Positions 16,831-25,656 of a stretch of 64,000 nucleotides of DNA are shown one piece after another. Position 1 is the stretch's first letter. Each line of letters begins with the position of its first letter. The position numbers were made by a program, and so were the translations under genes. The notes under the pieces are model-generated. The model worked only from the letters and a program-made list of their open reading frames with translations. It was not told the origin of the DNA and made no database searches. Origin of the DNA: SG8-38 sp041576815. GTDB taxonomy: Bacteria > Myxococcota_A > Polyangia > Polyangiales > Houyiibacteriaceae. The stretch covers positions 32,399 to 96,398 of the forward strand of contig JBFGKE010000009.1 in NCBI GenBank assembly GCA_041576815.1, read 5' to 3'.

Positions 16831-17645
16831 GGTGGATCCTCTCGATCGAGGTCGATGGAGCGAGCCACCGCGACGTTCGAGTGCACGCGATTGACCGCGA
16901 TCAGACCCATCCAGCGCCCTCGAAACGAGAGCCAATCGCGGTCGACGGCTGGATCGACGGGCGCCACGCCGTGCACCACCTCGGCGTGGAAGTACACCGC
17001 GTCGCCGATGTCTGCGGTTTGGTCGATGTCGATGCGCGTGCCGTCTTTTTGCTCGACGAACAGACCGCCCTCGGAATAGTCGTCGCCGCGTTTCGACATC
17101 ACGATCGTGGGAACGACGAGCTGGTGGTAACCAACCGGGTCGCAGTGCCTGTGAAGCATGCCGCCGCCCGACGGATAAAACTGGAACGCCACGCGCGCGG
17201 TGCAGCCTTCCACGGGCGAGGCGCCCAAGTACTTGTCCGCAGGGAGCCCGGCCAATCTGTTCTTGAGCCGGTAGACGGGCCGGAAGAGCGAGAAGACGTC
17301 GAAGAAGTCCTGGTTCCAGGGGTGGAAGACGAACTGGTGAAACATACCCTCGACGTCGCTCCGCGGATCGCGGTCGATGATGCGGTGGAAGTTCGGGCAC
17401 CCCGCCTCGATCTTGTAATAGGTCGGGAGCGAGCTCTGGCCCACGAGGGCGAGGTAGTCACGGATCTGAAGAAGGGGCTCTTGGGGGACGGCGCCTTTGA
17501 TCAGCAGGCACTCGAAGTTGGACAGGCGCTGCGTCAGCTCTTGGATCTTCGCATCGTCGGCGAGAATACCGTGCAGGTCATCGACGACGTGCAGGGCTTT
17601 GGCGTGCCGAACGGTCGGCGTCGGGGCGACGGCCTTGAGCTCCAT
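16824..17645 (-). CDS. 2-oxoglutarate/Fe(II) oxygenase-like protein
   Basis: A 273-residue protein with an oxygenase iron site: H167-x-D169 (HRHCDP) and H225 (VVHGVAP), with an arginine-rich stretch near residue 240 (SFRGRW) that could bind 2-oxoglutarate. The overall sequence differs from the other operon oxygenase, and a long N-terminal region has no clear motif. It is probably a hydroxylase of a pathway intermediate. The gene starts 51 bases after the methyltransferase stop, the second real gap of the operon, and overlaps the propeller gene by seven bases. Confidence 0.7.
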   Translation of the reverse strand: MELKAVAPTPTVRHAKALHVVDDLHGILADDAKIQELTQRLSNFECLLIKGAVPQEPLLQIRDYLALVGQSSLPTYYKIEAGCPNFHRIIDRDPRSDVEGMFHQFVFHPWNQDFFDVFSLFRPVYRLKNRLAGLPADKYLGASPVEGCTARVAFQFYPSGGGMLHRHCDPVGYHQLVVPTIVMSKRGDDYSEGGLFVEQKDGTRIDIDQTADIGDAVYFHAEVVHGVAPVDPAVDRDWLSFRGRWMGLIAVNRVHSNVAVARSIDLDREDPPC

Positions 17646-17696
17646 GGCCTCGATAGGATAACCCGGCGGCGTTGGGGCGCTGCAACTTCCGGGGGT

Positions 17697-18350
17697 CTAT
17701 TCCAGTGACAGCGGCGAGAACCGAGCGCCGTCGAGAACCTCATCCTGCCGGAACAACCAAATGGCGAACTCGAACGGGAGGTATCCGTGGTCGAGCAGGA
17801 CCCGTCTGGAAAGCCCCTTGGCCAACCCGAACACCCGCTCGGGCTCCGCATGAAACGTGTCGTCCCGCATGTAGTCCACGTACCTACTCATGAAGTCGGC
17901 GGCGCACGCGAACCGGCACAGCGCAAACATGCGTTCGAGCGTGCGCCGGATGCGCGCCCAAGGGTCCTCGTGGACCAACACCCCGTTGAAGATGCCCGAC
18001 GCGACGACCAGATCGAACGATTCGCCCGGGTCGAAGTCGTCGATGTCGGCAAGCGCAAGCTCGGCGTCCGGATAGGCTTTGCGTCCGACGTCGAGCAGCT
18101 CGTCGATGAAGTCGATGCCCACGTACTGGCCGTCGAAACCGTGGTCGCGCAAGAACGGATAGAGATCGCCGAACCCGCAGCCCACGTCGAGCACGGAATT
18201 CGCCCGCGCGAGGTCGATGCGGGAGGTGAGAGCGGAAAACCGCTCCTCCTGCTTGCCCTTCGTCCACCCTAGCGCCCGGGGATCGTGGCCGAACTCGGCA
18301 AGGCGCTCGAGGTAACGATCTCGGTAGATACCGTGGTCGTCGGGGTTCAC
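17697..18350 (-). CDS. SAM-dependent methyltransferase
   Basis: Class I methyltransferase of 217 residues. The SAM-binding glycine loop is VLDVGCGFGDLYPFL near residue 53, the acidic residue after strand 2 lies in YVGIDFID, and ALADIDDFD follows. The rest contains many aromatic and Arg residues (RYVDYMRDD). GTG at 18350 overlaps the amidohydrolase stop by four bases. It is the second methyltransferase of the operon and lacks the zinc ribbon of the last gene. The substrate is unknown. Confidence 0.8.
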   Translation of the reverse strand: MNPDDHGIYRDRYLERLAEFGHDPRALGWTKGKQEERFSALTSRIDLARANSVLDVGCGFGDLYPFLRDHGFDGQYVGIDFIDELLDVGRKAYPDAELALADIDDFDPGESFDLVVASGIFNGVLVHEDPWARIRRTLERMFALCRFACAADFMSRYVDYMRDDTFHAEPERVFGLAKGLSRRVLLDHGYLPFEFAIWLFRQDEVLDGARFSPLSLE

Positions 18351-19138
18351 CGGAAGCCGCTCCAGTGGCCGAAGAGGGTCTGCAGGTTGTCGTGAGCCAC
18401 GCGTTGCACTTTGTCTCGAGGAAGCCCTTCGGTCAGCTCGAAGAAACGCGCAAAGGCTCGAGACGGTGCGTAGTCCGGGTAGTCCGAGCCCACGACGAGG
18501 CGCTGGTCGAGGTGCTCCACGAGAAAACGAATGTCGGGATCGAGGGACGACCCGGCGTAGCGGAGTAACGTGAACGAGAGGTCGAGCCGGAGGTGCGCGT
18601 GCATTCGAACGAGCTCGAACAGGCCGAGGGCCTCGGTGCCGCCACCGTGAAGCAGGACCATCGTAGTCTCGGGGGCGGCGTTGGCCAGCGCATCGACCGT
18701 GTCGGCGGCGTTCCGCGTCGGAGTGCCAGCGCGCCGAAACAGCGTGCAGACGAAGGCTGGAAGCCCGAGCGCACCAGCTTCACGAAGCGCAGTCAAACAC
18801 ACCGGAGACTCCGGGTCGTACCCGTGCATCCTCGGGTGGAGCTTGATCCCTGCAAACCCGCGGTCGGCGGCCTCTCGCACCGAAGCGCGAACTGCATCGT
18901 CGCTCGGCGAGCGGGCCGGGTTCACCGAGGCCACCGGTACGAAACGATCGGGATGCGCGCGGGCGATGCTTTCGACGTCGGTGTTCTCGTTCAAGCCGGA
19001 CACCGCGACGAGACATGCTTTGTCGACCTTTGCGGCATCCATGTCCCGCAACAAACGGTCTGGCCCAGCGTCGACCCCGGCCTTGGCCGGCCATCGGCCG
19101 TCGAGCGTTGCGTGCACGAGCGAATCGAAAACGCGCAT
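18347..19138 (-). CDS. Amidohydrolase-2 family TIM-barrel protein
   Basis: A 263-residue barrel protein of the amidohydrolase-2 (PF04909) style. Visible segments are FDSLVHATLDG at the N-terminus, GIKLHPRMHGYDP, MVLLHGGG and VGSDYPDYAPSRA near the C-terminus, with a metal-binding-type aspartate. The first strand has only one His rather than the usual HxH, so metal use may differ. It may hydrolyse or decarboxylate a pathway intermediate. The ATG at 19138 makes it the first gene of the minus-strand operon, divergent from the ATP-grasp gene 54 bases away. Confidence 0.75.
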   Translation of the reverse strand: MRVFDSLVHATLDGRWPAKAGVDAGPDRLLRDMDAAKVDKACLVAVSGLNENTDVESIARAHPDRFVPVASVNPARSPSDDAVRASVREAADRGFAGIKLHPRMHGYDPESPVCLTALREAGALGLPAFVCTLFRRAGTPTRNAADTVDALANAAPETTMVLLHGGGTEALGLFELVRMHAHLRLDLSFTLLRYAGSSLDPDIRFLVEHLDQRLVVGSDYPDYAPSRAFARFFELTEGLPRDKVQRVAHDNLQTLFGHWSGFR

Positions 19139-19192
19139 GGACCGAAATGATAACAGACGGGTGCGCTGTGTTAGAATCTTGGGCAAGCACGC
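19139..19192. promoter_or_regulatory. Divergent promoter region, amidohydrolase operon / ATP-grasp gene
   Basis: Only 54 bases separate two divergent starts. For the plus strand a TAGAAT box lies at 19172-19177, with no clear -35 element. For the minus strand TTATCAT near 19146-19152 could be a -10 box. AT-rich relative to its surroundings. Shared control of the operon and the ligase is plausible. Confidence 0.35.
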
Positions 19193-20386
19193 ATGAAGCA
19201 GAGCCCGCTCGTACACGTCCTGGGCGCCGGACCGTGGCAACTCCCGACGATTCGTCGCGCTCAGGAGCTCGGGTGCCGCGTTCTCGTGACCGACATGGCC
19301 CAAGATCGGCCTGGATACGCGATCGCCGATTGGCACGAGATTGCAGATGTGTCCGACCCGGAAGCGACCCTTGCCGTCTCGAGGCGGGTGGGAGTCGATG
19401 CGATCGTCTGTGACACGACTGACGCCGGGGTCGTGACCGCTGCGTTCGTCGCCGAGGTGCTGGGGCTTCCGGGCATTGGCGTGGAGGTCGCCCGCATGTT
19501 TACCGACAAGGCGTTGATGCGGGCGACCTGTGCTGCCGCCGGCCTCGCGCAGCCTGCGTTTCGGCGGGTTGCCAGCATCGACGAGATGGAGCAGGCCGTC
19601 GTTGATTTCGGTCTACCGGTCGTCGTCAAGCCGCTCGATCGGATGGCGGGCGTCGGGGTGCGATACGTCGAACGGCCGAGCGACGTGCCGGATGTGTTCG
19701 CGCATGCTCAGGCGAGCAGTCCTTCGGACACGCTCGTCGTCGAGCAGCAGCTACGAGGCACGGAGTGCACGGTGGAGGGATGCGTGGTCGATGGCGAGGT
19801 GTTCGTGCTCGCCGTCTCCGACAAGGAGCACTTCGAGGCGGCCCCGACGGTGGCTCGGCGGATCCGCTTTCCGGCTGCGATATCGGAAGCGGCTCACGGC
19901 CGGCTGCTCGACGTTCACCGGCAGGTGGTGGCGGCGCTCGGAATGCGGCACGGCCTGACGCACGCCGAGTACTTCGTGGATGGCAACGACGCTCAGCTCG
20001 TCGAGATCGCGGCGCGAGGCGGCGGAAGCGAGATCTTCACACACGCCCTTCCCGCACGAACCGGCGTCGACCTGCTGACGGCCAACCTGCGGTTTTGTCT
20101 TGGCGAAGGTTTCGAGCGACCCAAGCCGGAGCCCCACCGGCCGTGCGTTCACATCGAGTTTCTGCACCTCGATCCCGGCACGGTTCGCTCCGTCTCCGGC
20201 GTCGACGAAGCCCGCCGAAGCGAAGGCGTCATTTCGCTGTTTTGCGACGTTCGGCCGGGAACCGACATCCCGGCGATCGAAAACGACAAGCACCGCAAGG
20301 CGCACGTGATCGCCGTCGGGGAAACGCGAGACGAGGCCCAAGAGCGAGCCCTGAGGGCCGCCTCGCGACTGCGGATCGAGCACTAA
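19193..20386 (+). CDS. ATP-grasp ligase
   Basis: A 397-residue ATP-grasp enzyme (carbamoyl-phosphate-synthase/biotin-carboxylase-like fold). An N-terminal Rossmann-like domain (LGAGPWQLPTIRRAQELG) precedes the ATP-grasp region with FTDKALMRATCAAAG, LPVVVKPLDRMAGVGV and the metal-binding end VEIAARGGGSEI. It should activate a carboxylate as acyl phosphate and couple it to an amine or thiol. It is divergent from the 12-gene glycan-like operon, so it may acylate the amino sugar made there; that is inference. No partner amino-acid-activation genes are seen. Confidence 0.82.
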   Translation: MKQSPLVHVLGAGPWQLPTIRRAQELGCRVLVTDMAQDRPGYAIADWHEIADVSDPEATLAVSRRVGVDAIVCDTTDAGVVTAAFVAEVLGLPGIGVEVARMFTDKALMRATCAAAGLAQPAFRRVASIDEMEQAVVDFGLPVVVKPLDRMAGVGVRYVERPSDVPDVFAHAQASSPSDTLVVEQQLRGTECTVEGCVVDGEVFVLAVSDKEHFEAAPTVARRIRFPAAISEAAHGRLLDVHRQVVAALGMRHGLTHAEYFVDGNDAQLVEIAARGGGSEIFTHALPARTGVDLLTANLRFCLGEGFERPKPEPHRPCVHIEFLHLDPGTVRSVSGVDEARRSEGVISLFCDVRPGTDIPAIENDKHRKAHVIAVGETRDEAQERALRAASRLRIEH

Positions 20387-20422
20387 CGCTGTCGCTGGCA
20401 CCGTCACTGGCGCTGAACGCTG

Positions 20423-21268
20423 TCACCCCGGGGGCACCAGGGTGTCGCGGCCGGCTGGGACGTCGAGGATCGCCCTCAGGACGCGCTGCTCGACCTGGCG
20501 TTCCAGTCGCATCGGCGTCGGGAGGCGTAGGATGAGGTTGACCGTTTTCTGGTCGACCACTTGGTACGTGATGCGGGGCTCCACGAGGGGCGGATTGAGG
20601 CCGTGGCGGCGATAACGCATCGCGATCGGCCGGCGTACGTCGTTGATGAAGTCCGCGCACGCCTGGTTGGCGGCAGCCAGGACTTTGCGCTCGAGATCGG
20701 CGAGGTCGGAGTCCCGATCGGCCGGGATCTTCATCAGATGCAGCATGAACTCGCCGGTCAAGCTCTCGTTGAGGATGGGCTCGGTGAGGAAGAGGCTGTT
20801 AGGGATGCTGATCGTCCTTCCGGTGCGCTGATGCCCCTGCGCCACCTCGAGCACCGTAGTGCTGAGCAGCCCCGGGTCGATGACGTCACCCCGAATGTTC
20901 CCCACGTTGATGCGGTCACCGACCTGGAAGGCGTTCGAGCTCATCCGATATGCAGCGCCCTGAATGCACGCAATCGTCTCTTTCGTGCCCCACACGATCG
21001 CCATCGCGAGAACGGCAAACGAAACGGCGAGCGCCTGGAGCTCGGCTGCCCAAATCGTGAACAAGCCAAAGGCCAAGATCACATAGGAAAAACCGCGAAT
21101 CTGCGCGGTCCATCGAAGCTGAAGCTTGTCGGAGCTCGGAAGCCTGCGGCGGACGAATCGAACGGCCACCCGCCGCAGAATGAGCACGACGAGAAACAGG
21201 ACGAGCGTCGCAATCGCGTTCCGCAAGAACACTCGGTCGTTCAAGAACTCGGTGAGCGCCGTCTGCAT
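20423..21268 (-). CDS. Small-conductance mechanosensitive channel (MscS family)
   Basis: A 281-residue membrane protein with two to three N-terminal spans (IATLVLFLVVLILRRVAV, then VILAFGLFTIW) and an MscS beta domain (FQVGDRINVGNIRGDVIDPGLLSTTVLE, RTISIPNSLFL). It is expected to release solutes under hypo-osmotic shock. Compared with E. coli MscS the pore helix is divergent. It lies three bases after the HlyD-like adaptor gene stop, so it is probably transcribed with the ABC efflux operon. Confidence 0.85.
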   Translation of the reverse strand: MQTALTEFLNDRVFLRNAIATLVLFLVVLILRRVAVRFVRRRLPSSDKLQLRWTAQIRGFSYVILAFGLFTIWAAELQALAVSFAVLAMAIVWGTKETIACIQGAAYRMSSNAFQVGDRINVGNIRGDVIDPGLLSTTVLEVAQGHQRTGRTISIPNSLFLTEPILNESLTGEFMLHLMKIPADRDSDLADLERKVLAAANQACADFINDVRRPIAMRYRRHGLNPPLVEPRITYQVVDQKTVNLILRLPTPMRLERQVEQRVLRAILDVPAGRDTLVPPG

Positions 21269-21271
21269 CCC

Positions 21272-22480
21272 TCACCTTGCCCGCACGGACACGCCATCCC
21301 GCACGCTGTCGCTTGGATAGGCGATCACCTCATCGCCCTCTTCGAGGCCGGAGCGTATCTCGGTTTGGAGGCCATTGGTCTCTCCGATCTCGACTTTGCG
21401 TAGCACGGCGGTCCCATCCTCGACCACGAAGGTCGCCCACGCCTCGTCGGAGCGGAACACCGCGCTTGCCGGTACGCTCAGCACATCCTCGCCCTCCCAC
21501 ACGGAGATCCGTGCTTCGACCCGATAGCCGTCGCCGAGGCTGGCCCACTTTTCTCGCTCCTCCTCCAGGTCGATGATCACGTTGACGCGCTGCTCTTCGA
21601 CGCCGAGGGCGGATACTTTCGTGAACGCGGACGGCTCGACGATACGAACGCGCCCGCGCAAGGGATTCTGGCGGCCCCACCGCTCGATGAGCGCGGGCGC
21701 ACCAGGCGAGATCCTCGTGGCGTCTTGGCTGAGCACGTCGACCACGATTTCGAGGGCCGCGGGGTTGCCGACCTCGAGAATCGGCGTCCCGCCTTGCACG
21801 ACGCCCTCGCTCTCCTGAAAGACCTTGAGAACCTGACCGTCCACTGGCGAGACGATGTCGAGCTGCTCGCCTTCTTCAGCTTTCCCGCTGAGTTGAACGA
21901 GCGCGGTCTGGGCGAGCTTGAGCTGGTGCTCGGCGACGCGCGCACCGAACTCGGCGGAGTTTACCTCTTCCTCGCTGCTGCGATAGGTCGAGACGGCGCG
22001 ATCGGCATCGCTCCGCGCCAGACCTCCCTTCTGCACCACGGCGAGCGCTCGCTCGGATTCCTGCTTCGCGAAATCACGCTGGAACTTGGCTCGGTTCACC
22101 GCCGCCTGTGCCTGACGTCGAGCCGCCAACGCTGCGTCGACGCGAGCCTTGGCTTCAGCTCGCGTGCGCGAATCCAAGAGCGGCGGTGGTAGCGGAACGA
22201 GCCGCGCAAGCACCGCTTCCCGTTCGATCGGGTCGCCTGCATCGAGCTCGAGCCGGGCCAGGTTGCCCGTGATGGGCGCGGACACGAGGTAGCGGTCCTT
22301 CACGCGGGTTCGGCCGTCCTCGTTGACCGTGACGACGAGAGGTCCACGCGACGCCGATGCAACCTCCACCTCGACCGGATTCGGGATCCACGCCACGACG
22401 ATCAAAGCCACCAACGCCAGCACTGCCAGAGCGATCAAGCTTCTTCGAATCCACTTCCTCAAGCCAGACGCGTCATCCAT
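21272..22480 (-). CDS. HlyD/MacA-like periplasmic adaptor of an ABC exporter
   Basis: A 402-residue adaptor with one N-terminal membrane span (LIALAVLALVALIVVAWI), split biotinyl-lipoyl domains (SAPITGNLARLELDAGDPI, DIVSPVDGQVLKVF), a coiled-coil hairpin at about 100-200 and a beta-barrel/membrane-proximal domain. It links an inner-membrane permease to an outer-membrane partner not seen here. It is 13 bases downstream of the permease gene in a MacAB-type operon. Confidence 0.88.
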   Translation of the reverse strand: MDDASGLRKWIRRSLIALAVLALVALIVVAWIPNPVEVEVASASRGPLVVTVNEDGRTRVKDRYLVSAPITGNLARLELDAGDPIEREAVLARLVPLPPPLLDSRTRAEAKARVDAALAARRQAQAAVNRAKFQRDFAKQESERALAVVQKGGLARSDADRAVSTYRSSEEEVNSAEFGARVAEHQLKLAQTALVQLSGKAEEGEQLDIVSPVDGQVLKVFQESEGVVQGGTPILEVGNPAALEIVVDVLSQDATRISPGAPALIERWGRQNPLRGRVRIVEPSAFTKVSALGVEEQRVNVIIDLEEEREKWASLGDGYRVEARISVWEGEDVLSVPASAVFRSDEAWATFVVEDGTAVLRKVEIGETNGLQTEIRSGLEEGDEVIAYPSDSVRDGVSVRAR

Positions 22481-22493
22481 GCGCCACCACTCC

Positions 22494-24860
22494 TTACTCT
22501 CTCGTTTTCAGTACGCCCACGAGGTCCAAGGCGTCGATTCTTCGCCGAACCAGCAGCGCGCTCAAGACAGCCGCGGCCAAGACTACCACGGCGGAAAATG
22601 CATAGGTCCGGGGCGAGATCAGCATCGGCATTCGAAATTGCTCGGGGTCGGCCTGGAGCTCGAGGAGCGCTTTGGCCCCCCACGTCCCGAGCACCATCCC
22701 GACCGGGATACCGAGAATCACCTGAATCGCCTGCTCGCCGAGGAGAATCGCCGACACCTCGGCCCGTGAAAAACCAAGCACACGAAGGGTTGCAAGGTCG
22801 CGGCTACGAACCGACAGGCTGACCCGCGCGTTGTTGTAGACGACGGCGACGGCGATTGCGGTCGCAAACAGCGTGAGGATCAGGGTAATGACCTGCATGG
22901 TCCGGCCCGTCTGCTCCTCGAACTTCTCCAGCAAAGTCCGCTTTCGGTGGATGCTCTGCACCGCGGGAATGTCGATGAGCCGCGCGTGGAGCTCCGCCTC
23001 CCACTGCGGATCGACACGAAGGAGAGCCGTGTTGACGGTGGGCTTTTCACGAAGCAGCTCGTGGAGCCCAGCCTTCTGCATGTAGCCCTGCAGGCCGAAC
23101 GCTTCGTCGATCGTCCCGCTGATGCGAACCTCGCGCGTCCCGCGGTCGCCTTCCTTCAGCTCGACCTCGATGAGGTCGCCTGGTTTCGCACCGAGGATGT
23201 CGGCGAGGACGTCGGTGATGAGGATTCCGCTTTGCGGAATGCGGGCGGGACGGAACTTTCGATTGAAAAGCCTGCGCAGGTGGCTGTCCGGCGGAAGGCC
23301 AACCAAGATACTGTCACGCCAGCGGGCCCCCGAACGAAAGCGGACGGGCGTCGCACGAAACCCATCCACTTGGTCCACACCCGGAAGGTGCTCGAGATAA
23401 CCGAGGCTTCGCTGGTCGACCTCGGTCGAGAAGCTCACGCTGATGTCTTCCCGCTGCTGGCGTCCGAACTGAAGCTCGAGGATCGGCCCGTGCGCATCTT
23501 TGCCGAAGCGCCCGAGAATGATGATCGCGAGGGCAAACGCGATGCCTGCAGACGAAAGCACGGTTCGAAGCGGGCGGCGCCAGATTTCACGAAACACCAT
23601 CATCGTGGTCTGCCGGAGTCGCCGAAGGCCCGCGAAGCGCTCCACTGGAGAAGCTCGGTATCGCGTGGGGGACGGGGGCCGCATCGCCTCTGCTGGCGGG
23701 AGCGCCATCGCGCTCCGGAGCGCAAACCCGACTCCGAGCACCGCCGCCGCGAAGCTTGCGATGACCGCATTGATCGCAACCGGGAGGTCGATTCGGCCTC
23801 TCGTCATCGGAAGGCGAAAGAAGCCTGCGTAGAGGTCCAGCATCGCATCCGCCAACCACGCGCCGAGCCCCACGCCGAGCGCAGAGCCCAGCACCACGAT
23901 GATGCAAACCATCTTCAGGTAGTGAAAACCAATCGTGAGGTTGCCGTAGCCGACGGCTTTGATGACGGCGATCTGGCCGCGCTGAAGGGCAACCATCCGC
24001 GAGAACACGACGTTCAAGAGAAACGCGGCGACAGCCAGGAAAACCGCTGGGAGGAAGAGCACCATGGCCTCGATCTGGGCGATCTCGCCGTCGAGGATCG
24101 AGCTCGAGATTTGAATATCGCGGCCGAACGCGCCAAGCCCGCCGTAGGGGGCGAGGATTCGATCGACGGCGATGAGCACGGCAGCCTCGTCGGCGCCGGG
24201 CTCGAGGCGCAGCACCAAGTCGTTGAACGCCCCCTCCATTTGGAACGCCGCGGCGATGGCGCTCTTGGACATCCACATGGGTGCAAAGCGCTCGTCATCG
24301 GACGAAACGCCACCGGGCTCGATCGCGAAGACGTACTCGGGGCTGAGGGCGAGGCCAACGACGATGAGCTCGTGGAGCTTACCGTTCAGCACCGCCGGGA
24401 TCGTCGAGCCCGGGACGAGGTCGTGCTCCTTGGCGAACGGCTCGTAGACGAGCACCTCGTTCGAGCGGCCCGCCTCCGGGAAGCGCCCCGATTTGACGAG
24501 CACGTCGTTCAGGGGGGGCCAGCCCTGGGATGGAAGCGAGACGATCTGGCCGTGCGCCGGGGTGAGCATACCCTCGATGGGAAGGAGAACTTCCTCGACG
24601 ATGCGCGGATACACGGACGCCACGCCGCTGATGTCGTGGACACGATCGGCGATCGAGTCAGGCGCTCGCTTCAAGCGGGTGAACACGTCGGCGAATCGGT
24701 ATTGTTCGTAGTACGCAGCCCGAGAGTCGCCGAGTGCCCGCCACGCGCTCCGCAGGGTGATGTAGTTGGCAACGCCCACGGCGACCACGAGCGCAATCGT
24801 CAGGGACTGCGCTTTCAGGCGCATGAGATCTCGAAGCAGCTTGCGATCGAGAACGCTCAC
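22494..24860 (-). CDS. FtsX-like ABC transporter permease with two MacB/FtsX units
   Basis: A 788-residue permease with two halves, each a periplasmic core followed by FtsX-type spans: hydrophobic blocks near 20-40, 265-290 (VLFLPAVFLAVAAFLLNVVF), 320-345 and 360-390, and again near 660-690, 710-740 and 755-780. The duplicated layout (about 2x FtsX) fits exporters that extract lipids or large molecules from the inner membrane. The GTG at 24860 overlaps the ATPase stop by four bases; a longer frame with 72 extra residues is rejected because it would lie in the ATPase gene. Confidence 0.87.
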   Translation of the reverse strand: MSVLDRKLLRDLMRLKAQSLTIALVVAVGVANYITLRSAWRALGDSRAAYYEQYRFADVFTRLKRAPDSIADRVHDISGVASVYPRIVEEVLLPIEGMLTPAHGQIVSLPSQGWPPLNDVLVKSGRFPEAGRSNEVLVYEPFAKEHDLVPGSTIPAVLNGKLHELIVVGLALSPEYVFAIEPGGVSSDDERFAPMWMSKSAIAAAFQMEGAFNDLVLRLEPGADEAAVLIAVDRILAPYGGLGAFGRDIQISSSILDGEIAQIEAMVLFLPAVFLAVAAFLLNVVFSRMVALQRGQIAVIKAVGYGNLTIGFHYLKMVCIIVVLGSALGVGLGAWLADAMLDLYAGFFRLPMTRGRIDLPVAINAVIASFAAAVLGVGFALRSAMALPPAEAMRPPSPTRYRASPVERFAGLRRLRQTTMMVFREIWRRPLRTVLSSAGIAFALAIIILGRFGKDAHGPILELQFGRQQREDISVSFSTEVDQRSLGYLEHLPGVDQVDGFRATPVRFRSGARWRDSILVGLPPDSHLRRLFNRKFRPARIPQSGILITDVLADILGAKPGDLIEVELKEGDRGTREVRISGTIDEAFGLQGYMQKAGLHELLREKPTVNTALLRVDPQWEAELHARLIDIPAVQSIHRKRTLLEKFEEQTGRTMQVITLILTLFATAIAVAVVYNNARVSLSVRSRDLATLRVLGFSRAEVSAILLGEQAIQVILGIPVGMVLGTWGAKALLELQADPEQFRMPMLISPRTYAFSAVVVLAAAVLSALLVRRRIDALDLVGVLKTRE

Positions 24861-25588
24861 CACGTCAGCTCGGCAGGCGACACCTTTATATCGTTGGTGT
24901 GGTCGCTCGCGACCATTCCGTCGGAGAGGGAGACGATTCGATCCGCCATCGACGCGATCGGAGCATGGTGCGTGATCACCGCAGTCGTCGTTCCAAGCGA
25001 ACGGTTGACCTCGTCGATGACCTCGAGGACGCGAATGCCGGTCTTGAAGTCGAGCGCACCGGTCGGCTCGTCGCAAAGGAGGATTTCCGGCTGCTTGGCC
25101 ACGGCCCGTGCAATGGCCACGCGCTGCTGCTCGCCACCCGACAGCTGTGCAGGGAAATGATCCATGCGGTCGGTCAGTCCGACTAGCTCGAGCGCGTCAC
25201 CCGGATTCAGCGGGTTCTTCGAAATCTCGGTGACGAGCGCGACGTTCTCGCGCGCTGTGAGGCTCGGCACGAGATTGTAGAACTGAAAGACGAATCCGAC
25301 GTGCTCGCGGCGAAAACGGGTGAGCGCACGCTCGTCGGCGGCTGCGATGTCTTCGTTGCGGTAGTGGACGCGGCCCGAGCTCGGGACGTCGAGCGCACCG
25401 AGGATGTTGAGAAGCGTCGACTTGCCGCTACCCGATGGGCCGAGGAGCACCATGAGCTCACCCTCGTAAAGAGGGACCGTGACGCCGCGGAGTGCGTGCA
25501 CGTCGACGTCGCCCATTCTGTAAACTTTCGTGACGTTCTCGGCGCCGAGGATGGGAACGCGCGGGCGGTCTGGGCTGGGCTGGGGCAT
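24857..25588 (-). CDS. MacB/LolD-type ABC transporter ATPase
   Basis: A 243-residue ATPase of the LolD/MacB family. Walker A GPSGSGKST near residue 50, Q-loop FQFYNLVP, signature LSGGEQQR near residue 148, Walker B ILLCDEPTGALD and the H-loop ITHH are present. It powers the adjacent FtsX-type permease. It is the first gene of the operon (ATPase, permease, adaptor, then MscS). It is divergent from the epoxide hydrolase gene, with 68 bases between. Confidence 0.93.
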   Translation of the reverse strand: MPQPSPDRPRVPILGAENVTKVYRMGDVDVHALRGVTVPLYEGELMVLLGPSGSGKSTLLNILGALDVPSSGRVHYRNEDIAAADERALTRFRREHVGFVFQFYNLVPSLTARENVALVTEISKNPLNPGDALELVGLTDRMDHFPAQLSGGEQQRVAIARAVAKQPEILLCDEPTGALDFKTGIRVLEVIDEVNRSLGTTTAVITHHAPIASMADRIVSLSDGMVASDHTNDIKVSPAELTW

Positions 25589-25656
25589 CGAGTTTTCCGA
25601 CGAATGCTGTGTTACGCTCTGCGCCGATCGAGGTCAACTCGTGCCGGGAGGGCGCC

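Noticed and set aside
20387..20422. Repeated ACGCTGTC words between the ATP-grasp gene and mscS
   Set aside because: Too short and imperfect to call a repeat or terminator.
22947..25160. Plus-strand open frame of 737 residues
   Set aside because: Antisense to the FtsX-like permease and ATPase, whose motifs are clear; high GC leaves long antisense frames.
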